This document shows positions 1 to 5,232 of a DNA stretch of 5,232 bases, one piece after another. Where the stretch lies: positions 1 through 5,232 of the forward strand of contig JAKSQG010000116.1 in assembly GCA_024404275.1 (NCBI GenBank), given 5' to 3'. Under the pieces are notes generated by a model. The model had not been told where the DNA came from. It saw nothing but the letters and a program-made list of their open reading frames with translations, and did no database searches. The position numbers and the translations under genes were made by a program. The stretch comes from Clostridia bacterium. GTDB lineage: Bacteria > Bacillota > Clostridia > Christensenellales > Aristaeellaceae. Each line of letters begins with the position of its first letter. Within the stretch, counting starts at the first letter, position 1.

Positions 1-1055
1 ATTTCGTTGACAACGGCATGCTGATCTCCCTGAGCGACTACATTGCCGCCGACGAAGAGTATCAGAAGGTCAACGAGCCCTACACCCACGCCTACGAAGG
101 CCTGAACGCCATGGGCGATCAGATCTACTGGGTGTACACCGGCATGCGTTCCGGCGTCCGCATCGAGTACAACAAGAGCCTGCTGGCCGACTCCGGCTTC
201 GAAGGCATCCCCGCCACTCTGGACGAGTACATCGCCATGGCCAAGAAGATGACCGAGGACGGCAACTACATGACCTACGGCATCGGCTTCACCTCCTCCT
301 CTCCCTTCGAGCGTCAGCTGGAGATGATGGCTCAGGTGTCCGGCATCTTCTACTATGACTATGTGAACGGCAAGTTCGACTTCAGCGGCTACAAGCCGAT
401 CCTGGAGAAGGGCCGCGAGCTGGTCGCTGTTGCTTATCCCGACCAGCAGGGCGTGGACAACATGCGCGCTCTGTTCGCTGCCGGTGAGTTCGCTCTGTGG
501 GGCAATGCCTCTCAGGAAGCTGGCGTGTTCACCTCTCAGCTGCCCATCACCGATTTCGAGTGGGGCGTGTCTCCTGTTCCTTCCCTCGACGGCGAGATCA
601 AGGGCGCTCTGCAGACCACTCCCTCCAAGGGCTATGCCATCATGAGCTCCTCCAAGAACCCCGACGCTGCCTGGAAGGTCATCCAGTTCCTGCAGTCCGA
701 GGAAGTTGAGAAGGGCTACCTGGAGAACGGCTACTGCCTGCCCATCTCCTCCTACATGGATTCTGTGATCGACAAGACCAAGATCGGCCGTCTGGCTGAC
801 TTCTCTCTGCTGCCCTATGAGTCTGTGTATCCCACCGTGCCCACCATCAACCTGACCGGCGACAACTACCGCACCGTGCTGTGGAACGCCATCATGGGTT
901 ATGTCGACATCGACGAGGCCATCGAGGACCTGAACACCCGCTACAACGCTGCCTTCGAGGCTGACATTGCTTCCGGCTCCGTGCAGCGTCTGGTCATCGC
1001 TGACTACGATCCCCTGCACCCCGCTGCCGGCACTGCCACCTACCTGGACAAGTAA
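1..1055 (+). CDS. Sugar ABC transporter substrate-binding protein (5'-truncated)
   Basis: Extracellular solute-binding protein of family 1 (SBP_bac_1/UgpB-MsmE type), which captures an oligosaccharide outside the membrane and hands it to the permeases encoded next. The frame is open from base 3 (FVDNG, then Met at 18), so the ATG at 18 is internal. About 350 C-terminal residues are visible of a usual 420-450; the signal peptide and lipobox lie outside the window. Family hallmarks are the PATLDEY-AKKM helix (around 220-255), the FAAGEFALWG segment (around 472-502), the FEWGVSPVPS stretch (556-585) and the C-terminal SSKNPDAAWKVIQFLQSEE helix (around 648-705). All 15 lysines from position 18 onward are AAG, a strong bias that fits high expression. 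The stop is TAA at 1053-1055. The family is secure; the ligand is inferred only from the downstream GH127 gene. Confidence 0.93.
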   Translation, partial: FVDNGMLISLSDYIAADEEYQKVNEPYTHAYEGLNAMGDQIYWVYTGMRSGVRIEYNKSLLADSGFEGIPATLDEYIAMAKKMTEDGNYMTYGIGFTSSSPFERQLEMMAQVSGIFYYDYVNGKFDFSGYKPILEKGRELVAVAYPDQQGVDNMRALFAAGEFALWGNASQEAGVFTSQLPITDFEWGVSPVPSLDGEIKGALQTTPSKGYAIMSSSKNPDAAWKVIQFLQSEEVEKGYLENGYCLPISSYMDSVIDKTKIGRLADFSLLPYESVYPTVPTINLTGDNYRTVLWNAIMGYVDIDEAIEDLNTRYNAAFEADIASGSVQRLVIADYDPLHPAAGTATYLDK

Positions 1056-1062
1056 TTCCGAG

Positions 1063-1080
1063 TGCAGCTGACATGCTGCA
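1063..1080 (+). other. Small perfect hairpin after the binding-protein gene
   Basis: TGCAGC (1063-1068) and GCTGCA (1075-1080) form a perfect 6-bp stem with a 6-nt loop, starting 7 nt after the TAA stop. No U-run follows, so it is not a terminator by itself. A hairpin here could protect the 3' end of the binding-protein mRNA; that role is inference. Confidence 0.4.
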
Positions 1081-1127
1081 AGCTCAGGCTGTCCGTCTCT
1101 GGCGAGGCCCATACCGCTTCGGTGTGT

Positions 1128-1156
1128 GCTTCCGCCGGGGGCGGCAGCTTTCTTTG
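1128..1156 (+). terminator. Likely leaky terminator/attenuator between binding protein and permeases
   Basis: GCT (1128-1130), a mismatched T, then CCGCC (1132-1136) pair with GGCGG (1140-1144), a mismatched C and AGC (1146-1148), around a GGG loop. The stem is followed directly by TTTCTTTG (1149-1156). This has the shape of an intrinsic terminator with an imperfect U-tract. Partial termination between a binding protein and its permeases is a known way to make the binding protein in excess, and the 24-nt spacing to the permease start fits. The stem is short, so readthrough is expected. Confidence 0.5.
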
Positions 1157-1164
1157 TTGAAAAG

Positions 1165-1179
1165 AGAGGAGGCTGCTCA
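1165..1179 (+). promoter_or_regulatory. Ribosome binding site of the first permease gene
   Basis: The purine-rich AGAGAGGAGG around 1163-1172 is an almost ideal Shine-Dalgarno sequence, 7 nt before the ATG at 1180. It decides this start over an in-frame GTG at 1126, which lies inside the upstream hairpin and would add 18 residues that do not resemble the family N-terminus. Confidence 0.8.
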
Positions 1180-2157
1180 ATGAGCACGGTGAAAATGAAT
1201 CGCCCCGCACTGAGCGGCAAGGAGAAGGCTCGTCAGAACTGGCTCAACGGCGCTACGCCGTCCACCTTGATGCTGATCCCGGCCATTTTCTTCCTGCTGG
1301 TCTGCTCCGTGTATCCCTTCCTGTGGGTTTTCCGTTATGTTTTGTGCAACTACAATGGTTTCAACTCCACCTTCACCGGCATGGCGAACATCCAGCGTAT
1401 GCTGATCGACACCACCTTCTGGAACAGCGTCGGCACCACCTTCGAGTATGCGCTGTATAAGCTGGTGTTCATCATTCCGCTGGCCCTTTTGATGGCTGTG
1501 CTGCTGAACATGCGTCTGGCCGGATCTTCCCTTTTCCGCGCTGTGTACTTCATGCCCACCATCATCGCAAGCTCCATCAGCGGCATGATCTTCATGTTCA
1601 TCTTCGCCACCAAGAACGGCATCCTGAACGGCATCTCCCGTTCTCTGGGGCTGCTGAACGGCCCGCCCACGCCCTGGCTGACCGATCCGAGCATCGTCAT
1701 GATCGCCGTGACTGTCCTGGCTATCTGGGGCGGCTTCGGTAACTACATGCTGTATTTCATCAACGGCATCAACGGTATCTCCGAGGACGTGTATGAGTCT
1801 GCGAAGATCGACGGCGCTTCCGGCGTCCGCACCTTCTTCTCCATCACGCTGCCCATGCTGGCGCCCGTGCTAAAGGTCATCCTGATGCTGGCCATCACCG
1901 GCGCCTTCAAGGACTATGAGGCTATCATGGTCCTGACCCAGGGCGGCCCCGGCAACCGTACCATGGTCATGTTCCTGTACATCTACAACACCATCTTCGC
2001 CACCGCCAACGGCGGTCAGGCCCAGATCGGCTACGGTGCTCTGCTGTCCGTGATGGCGGCTATCATCGTCGGCGCGGTGACTGGGGTGTACATGATGGTG
2101 TCCAAGGAACTCGACGATGTGATGTACGGGGGCGGGCAGAGTGGGAAAAGCTCATGA
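1180..2157 (+). CDS. Sugar ABC transporter permease, UgpA/LplB/MalF type
   Basis: Integral inner-membrane subunit of a carbohydrate ABC importer, pairing with the next gene's product to form the translocation channel. It has 325 residues, near the family norm of about 290-320. Hydrophobic segments lie at roughly 29-51, 90-110, 118-141, 171-195, 228-242 and 288-312, giving six spans. The cytoplasmic EAA loop, which docks the ATPase, is clear at about residues 202-229 (EDVYESAKIDGASG, then ITLPMLAPVL). The TQGGPGNRTMV segment near the C-terminus is also typical of this group. The hydrophilic N-terminal extension of about 28 residues is common in clostridial members. The gene follows the binding protein after 124 nt and overlaps the next permease by 17 nt. 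The start is ATG 1180, chosen for its strong ribosome binding site. Confidence 0.95.
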   Translation: MSTVKMNRPALSGKEKARQNWLNGATPSTLMLIPAIFFLLVCSVYPFLWVFRYVLCNYNGFNSTFTGMANIQRMLIDTTFWNSVGTTFEYALYKLVFIIPLALLMAVLLNMRLAGSSLFRAVYFMPTIIASSISGMIFMFIFATKNGILNGISRSLGLLNGPPTPWLTDPSIVMIAVTVLAIWGGFGNYMLYFINGINGISEDVYESAKIDGASGVRTFFSITLPMLAPVLKVILMLAITGAFKDYEAIMVLTQGGPGNRTMVMFLYIYNTIFATANGGQAQIGYGALLSVMAAIIVGAVTGVYMMVSKELDDVMYGGGQSGKSS

Positions 2158-3001
2158 GGTTCGGTCCACCGGCGAAAAGATTGCCCGCATCCTGATCTGG
2201 GTGCTGCTGTTCGTGATCGCAGCCCTCACCATCTTCCCCGTGCTGTACGTTGTCTTCGGCTCGCTGAAGGAAAACAAGGAGCTGCTTCGCGGCGGCGCCG
2301 TCATCTTCCCTCAGGGCCGCTGGGCGTTTGACAACTACGCCAAGGCCTGGCAGCAGGCGAATTTCGCCCGCTACACTGCCAACAGCTTGTTCATCTCCTT
2401 TGGCGTCATGATCATCTCCCTGATCAACTCCAGCATGGCCGGCTATGCCTTTGCCCGCCGTCCCACCAAGTTCAAGGAAGCCCTGTACCTGGTGTTCGTC
2501 GGCTTCATGTTCATCAACGTGGGCTCTGTCTCCCTGCGCCCCCTGTATGAGCTGGCTGTCGGCGTGAAGATGAACACCAGCCTGATCTCCGTCATCCTGA
2601 TCTCCGCGGGCGGCGCGCAGGCGACCTACATCTTCCTGTGCCGCGGCTTCGTGGCCTCGCTGCCCAAGGAGCTGGACGAGGCGGCCACCATCGACGGCTG
2701 CGGCTTTTTCCGCATCCTGCTTTTCATCATCGTGCCCAGCATCAAATCCGCCATGATCGTGGTGGGGCTGCTGAAATTCATCGAGCTGTGGAACGACCTC
2801 TTGCAGCAGGTCACCTACATCACCCGCCGGGACCGCTACACCCTGGCCTTGGGCCTGAACATCTTCCGGGGCTCCTTCAACGACGACTGGAGCAGCATCA
2901 TGTGCGCCACCTGCCTGTCCTTTATCCCCGGCATCGTGTTTTACTTGATCGGGCACAGGTACCCTCCGCAAGGCATTGTGATGACCGGTATGAAAAACTG
3001 A
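2141..3001 (+). CDS. Sugar ABC transporter permease, UgpE/LplC/MalG type
   Basis: Second channel subunit of the importer, 286 residues, a normal length for the family. The first membrane span is about residues 16-40, followed by an external segment ending GRWAFDNYAKAW, a typical feature after span 1 of MalG-type permeases. Further hydrophobic spans are near 84-105, 112-132, 145-165, 193-213 and 255-275. The EAA loop is at about 176-204 (KELDEAATIDGCG, then a conserved proline). The protein ends in the YPPQGIVMTGMKN tail, resembling the usual 'GLTAGAVKG' end of the family. The GTG at 2141 is the only usable start: a stop lies upstream in frame at 2120, and no in-frame ATG occurs before the membrane region. 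A G-rich run (2128-2136) may serve as its ribosome binding site, and the overlap with the previous gene suggests translational coupling. Confidence 0.94.
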   Translation: MGKAHEVRSTGEKIARILIWVLLFVIAALTIFPVLYVVFGSLKENKELLRGGAVIFPQGRWAFDNYAKAWQQANFARYTANSLFISFGVMIISLINSSMAGYAFARRPTKFKEALYLVFVGFMFINVGSVSLRPLYELAVGVKMNTSLISVILISAGGAQATYIFLCRGFVASLPKELDEAATIDGCGFFRILLFIIVPSIKSAMIVVGLLKFIELWNDLLQQVTYITRRDRYTLALGLNIFRGSFNDDWSSIMCATCLSFIPGIVFYLIGHRYPPQGIVMTGMKN

Positions 3002-3002
3002 C

Positions 3003-3018
3003 AGAGGGGGAAAGTGCT
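3003..3018 (+). promoter_or_regulatory. Ribosome binding site of the GH127 gene
   Basis: AGAGGGGGA (3003-3011) lies 7-8 nt before the GTG at 3019 and supports that codon as the start. The next in-frame ATG (3040) has only a weak purine run before it and would cut into the conserved N-terminal segment. Confidence 0.65.
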
Positions 3019-4920
3019 GTGAGCATCCGGGAAATTCCGATGAACAAGGTGCGGATTCAGGACGCTTTCTGGTTGCCCCGCCAGACGCTCATGACGGATG
3101 TGACCATCCCCTACATGGAAAGCATCCTCCGGGACGAGGTGCCGGGCGCGGAGAAATCCCACGCTATCAGCAATTTTCGAATGGCGTCGGGCGAAGAAAC
3201 GGGTGCGTTTTACGGCATGGTGTTTCAGGACAGCGATGTGGCCAAATGGCTGGAGGCGGCGGCCTATTCCCTGGCCCTGAAATGGGACGGCGCGTTATCC
3301 CAGCGGGTGGATGAAATGGTCGGGCTGATTGGCCGCTGCCAGCAGGGCGACGGCTACCTGAACACCTATTTCACCGTGAAGGAATCGGAAAACAAATGGA
3401 AAAACCTGCTGGAATGCCATGAGCTTTACTGCGCCGGGCACCTGCTGGAGGCCGCCGCCGCCCTGCATGAAGCGGCGGGAAAGGATGCGCTGCTGCATAT
3501 CTGCGTCCGGCTGGCGGATCATATCTGCGACCGCTTTGAAAAAGAAGAGGGCATCCCGGGGCATCAGGAAATCGAAATCGGTCTGCTGCGGCTGTATCAT
3601 GCAACGGATAACCCCCGCTACAGGGACATGGCCCTGCGCTTCCTGAACCTGCGGGGTCAGGACCCGGACTGGTTCAAAACGCATACCCCCGCCCATCCCG
3701 GCATCCATTACGGCGGTTATGATATTTCCCCGGAGGATACCCTGTACAATCAATCCGATGTGCCGGCGCGCAGGCAAACCGTGGCCCGGGGCCATGCGGT
3801 GCGCCAGCTGTACATGCTCACCGCCATGGCGGACGCCGCCGCCGAAACGGGCGATCAAGGGCTGCTGGACGCCTGCCAGCGGCTGTTTGACAATATTACG
3901 GAAAGGCAGATGTATGTCACCGGCGCGGTCGGCGCTTCGGCCCATCACGAAGCGTTCACCGTGGATTACGACCTGCCCCCCGACCGGTGCTATGGGGAAA
4001 CCTGCGCCTCTGTGGCCATGACCTTTTTTGCTCATCAAATGCTGAAAAACCGGGCGGACGGGCGGTATGCCGATTTGATGGAGCTGGAGCTGTACAACGC
4101 TGCCCTGGCGGGGATGCAGCTGGACGGCAAAAGATTCTTCTATGTGAATCCGCTGGAGGTGGACACCCGGGTGTCCGGCCAAGTGCCGGGCTATGAGCAT
4201 GTATTGCCCCAGCGCCCCCAATGGCACACCTGCGCCTGCTGCCCACCCAATCTAGCGAGGCTCATCTCCTCATTGGGAAAATACCTCTGGAGCGAAGACG
4301 ACAAGCATGTATACAGTCATCTGTTTATTGGCAGTAAAGTGAATACACACTTTGGGGAAATCCTGATGGAGAGTAAATACCCATGGGTAGGAGAAGTAAG
4401 GTATATTGTTTTCTCCGAAAATGAGTTTACTCTGTCAATCCATATTCCCAGCCATGTTCAGAAGTTCACACTTACGATCAACGGAAAAGCGATAGATTAT
4501 CAGTTGCGGGATGGCTATATTTACATTAGCAGAGCCTGGAAAAAGGAAGATACTGTTGAACTCGATTTTGATCTGCCAGTCCGACGCATTTACGCTGATC
4601 CTCGGGTGCGCTCCTGCCGTGGGAAGGTCGCCGTGGCTCGAGGGCCAATCCTTTATTGCTTTGAGGAAGTGGATCAGTGTGCTCCGGTCTTTTCTCTCAT
4701 TCTGCCGGCAAATGCAGACATTTCAACCTTCGGTCCTGTTCAGGAACTACCCGGTGATTTGATTGGATTATGTATGGAAGGAAAAACCTTAGAGTATCAA
4801 GAGCGGCTCTATTCATCTTCCTGTGCAAAACCATCCCCTTGTAGAATGATTGCCATTCCATACTTTGCATGGGCCAATAGAAAAAAAGGCGACATGACTG
4901 TCTGGATTCAGGAAGGTTGA
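3019..4920 (+). CDS. GH127-type glycoside hydrolase, probable beta-L-arabinofuranosidase
   Basis: A 633-residue cytoplasmic enzyme of the DUF1680/GH127 family (HypBA1 of Bifidobacterium longum is 658 residues), predicted to release L-arabinofuranose from beta-linked arabinosides by a zinc-cysteine retaining mechanism. The N-terminal NKVRIQDAFWLPRQ segment opens the fold. An (alpha/alpha)6 barrel covers about 20-420 and a beta-sandwich region the rest, with the conserved YPWVGEV, VARGPILYCFE and C-terminal YFAWANR-MTVWI stretches. From memory of the HypBA1 structure, its Glu322, Glu338, Cys340, Cys417 (nucleophile) and Cys418 map to Glu311 (HHEAF), Glu327 and Cys329 (GETCA), Cys407 and Cys408 (CACCPPN). 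All are present. There is no signal peptide, so the substrate must be imported, matching the transporter 17 nt upstream. The GTG start is set by its ribosome binding site. G+C drops abruptly near codon 412 (about base 4250) without loss of frame. Related GH146 or other DUF1680 activities cannot be excluded. Confidence 0.92.
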   Translation: MSIREIPMNKVRIQDAFWLPRQTLMTDVTIPYMESILRDEVPGAEKSHAISNFRMASGEETGAFYGMVFQDSDVAKWLEAAAYSLALKWDGALSQRVDEMVGLIGRCQQGDGYLNTYFTVKESENKWKNLLECHELYCAGHLLEAAAALHEAAGKDALLHICVRLADHICDRFEKEEGIPGHQEIEIGLLRLYHATDNPRYRDMALRFLNLRGQDPDWFKTHTPAHPGIHYGGYDISPEDTLYNQSDVPARRQTVARGHAVRQLYMLTAMADAAAETGDQGLLDACQRLFDNITERQMYVTGAVGASAHHEAFTVDYDLPPDRCYGETCASVAMTFFAHQMLKNRADGRYADLMELELYNAALAGMQLDGKRFFYVNPLEVDTRVSGQVPGYEHVLPQRPQWHTCACCPPNLARLISSLGKYLWSEDDKHVYSHLFIGSKVNTHFGEILMESKYPWVGEVRYIVFSENEFTLSIHIPSHVQKFTLTINGKAIDYQLRDGYIYISRAWKKEDTVELDFDLPVRRIYADPRVRSCRGKVAVARGPILYCFEEVDQCAPVFSLILPANADISTFGPVQELPGDLIGLCMEGKTLEYQERLYSSSCAKPSPCRMIAIPYFAWANRKKGDMTVWIQEG

Positions 4921-4982
4921 CCATATCTGATTTTTACGGATGTTTTGTTCATATCCAAACCCAAAAAGATCTTAATTCCCCC
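4921..4982. other. AT-rich spacer after the hydrolase gene, no gene seen
   Basis: This stretch follows the hydrolase stop. I see no coding frame and no strong hairpin. It contains AACCCAAAAA (4958-4967), repeated exactly at 5017-5026, and AAAGATC (4965-4971), repeated at 4988-4994. Its low G+C continues that of the 3' part of the hydrolase gene, so both may belong to one imported block. Confidence 0.5.
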
Positions 4983-5012
4983 TTGACAAAGATCATTTCA
5001 GTTCAGTATAAA
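4983..5012 (+). promoter_or_regulatory. Promoter-like -35/-10 pair ahead of the terminator hairpin
   Basis: A perfect TTGACA (4983-4988) and TATAAA (5007-5012) are separated by 18 nt, close to the sigma-70/sigma-A consensus. Transcription would begin near 5019 and meet the hairpin at 5035 almost at once. No plus-strand gene is visible downstream; the only gene there runs the opposite way. It may be a relic promoter, drive a very short RNA, or be chance in AT-rich DNA. Confidence 0.4.
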
Positions 5013-5033
5013 AGTGAACCCAAAAACTGAAAT
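4995..5033. repeat. Inverted repeat enclosing the -10-like box
   Basis: ATTTCAGTT (4995-5003) and AACTGAAAT (5025-5033) are a perfect 9-bp inverted repeat with a 21-nt spacer that contains the TATAAA box. A second, overlapping pair, GTTCA (5001-5005) and TGAAC (5015-5019), could form a competing smaller hairpin. It could be an operator, an RNA structure or part of an element end; nothing here distinguishes these. Confidence 0.5.
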
Positions 5034-5034
5034 A

Positions 5035-5077
5035 GCCGCCGGTATGGTCTTCCCGATCATACCAGCGGCCTTTGTTT
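5035..5077. terminator. Bidirectional intrinsic terminator between convergent genes
   Basis: The left arm 5035-5049 pairs with 5055-5069 over 15 positions, with one C-A mismatch and one G-T wobble, around a TTCCC loop. On the plus strand TTTGTTT follows (5071-5077). On the minus strand the stem is followed by TATTTCAGTTTTT. It therefore has a tail in both directions and would serve both the hydrolase operon and the minus-strand TnpV-like gene, whose stop codon overlaps the plus-strand tail. Confidence 0.8.
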
Positions 5078-5232
5078 ACAGGGTATTGATGACTTCTTCC
5101 ATCACAATCTCTTCGGCTCGGCTACAAATGCTGTTCATCCTGCCTACCCATATCATGGGCTGTGCGGCCTTGAGCTGCTCGGTGATACATTCTTGCTTGG
5201 CCATCTGCGTAATCCCGCTGTCCAGCATAGCT
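5076..5232 (-). CDS. tnpV: TnpV-like transposon-encoded protein, C-terminal part
   Basis: The minus strand is open from the right edge to the TAA at 5076-5078, giving 51 residues of a protein whose N-terminal part lies outside the window. The segment CITEQLKAAQPMIWVGRMN followed by SICSRAEEIVMEEVI matches the conserved C-terminus I know for TnpV proteins of clostridial mobile elements (Tn4451/Tn4453 relatives), where EGITEQLKA, a WVGRMN core and a RAEEIV helix recur. Full members are about 110-125 residues; their biochemical role is not established. The first Met in view (5226-5228) is probably internal, because LDxxxxQMA usually lies mid-protein. The terminator begins 7 bases beyond the stop, which fits an intact gene end. 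The assignment is by recalled motif only, not a search. Confidence 0.75.
   Translation of the reverse strand, partial: AMLDSGITQMAKQECITEQLKAAQPMIWVGRMNSICSRAEEIVMEEVINTL

Noticed and set aside
1126..1179. Earlier GTG start for the first permease
   Set aside because: It sits in the stem-loop region with no good ribosome binding site; the ATG at 1180 has an almost ideal one.
2154..2195. ATG overlapping the first permease stop (ATGA) as the start of the second permease
   Set aside because: It is in a different frame from the second permease and reads only a short peptide before a stop.
2063..2971. 302-codon open frame on the minus strand
   Set aside because: It is the shadow of the permease genes in G+C-rich DNA; its low-complexity Asp/Gly/Gln/His-rich product has no family features, and the plus-strand permeases are unmistakable.
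2638..3018. Upstream extension of the hydrolase frame by 127 codons
   Set aside because: It is read within the second permease gene in another frame, its protein is His/Arg/Pro-rich and unlike GH127, and a good ribosome binding site supports GTG 3019.
3295..4227. 310-codon open frame on the minus strand
   Set aside because: It lies opposite the catalytic domain of the hydrolase, which has all conserved residues in the plus frame; the antisense product shows no recognisable motifs.
4921..5034. CRISPR array, tRNA or riboswitch in the spacer
   Set aside because: There are no regularly spaced repeats, no cloverleaf and no recognisable aptamer core; only short repeats and one simple inverted repeat are seen.

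Overview
The window carries the 3' part of a carbohydrate-uptake operon on the plus strand, followed by the tail of a mobile-element gene that points back at it from the right edge. The high G+C coding style, the sugar ABC importer lacking its own ATPase and a TnpV-like protein together suggest a gut-type clostridial Firmicute (Oscillospiraceae/Christensenellales-like). No rRNA or species-level marker is present, so this is inference.

Layout: (1) 1-1055, C-terminal ~350 residues of an extracellular sugar-binding lipoprotein-type protein, cut by the left edge. (2) 1056-1179, an intercistronic spacer with two hairpins, the second resembling a leaky terminator. (3) 1180-2157 and 2141-3001, two inner-membrane permeases of the UgpA/LplB and UgpE/MalG types, overlapping by 17 nt. 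(4) 3019-4920, a complete glycoside hydrolase of the GH127 (DUF1680) type with the zinc/cysteine catalytic set intact. (5) 4921-5075, an AT-rich spacer with a promoter-like -35/-10 pair, an inverted repeat and a strong hairpin terminator. (6) 5076-5232 on the minus strand, the last 51 residues of a TnpV-like transposon protein.

The genes make a coherent pathway. The binding protein captures an oligosaccharide outside the cell, the two permeases import it using an ATPase encoded elsewhere, and the GH127 enzyme, which has no signal peptide, cleaves it in the cytoplasm. Characterised GH127 enzymes release beta-L-arabinofuranose, so a beta-L-arabinofuranoside from plant cell-wall glycoprotein or polysaccharide is the best substrate guess.

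The most unusual signal is inside the GH127 gene. Hand-counted G+C falls from 61% (3961-4260) to 41% (4261-4560) just after the catalytic Cys-Cys motif, while the reading frame and the family-like protein sequence continue. This could be a recombination junction, possibly linked to the mobile element downstream, or an assembly chimera. I found no clearly new system. The rest is a recognisable uptake-and-hydrolysis operon beside a mobile element.
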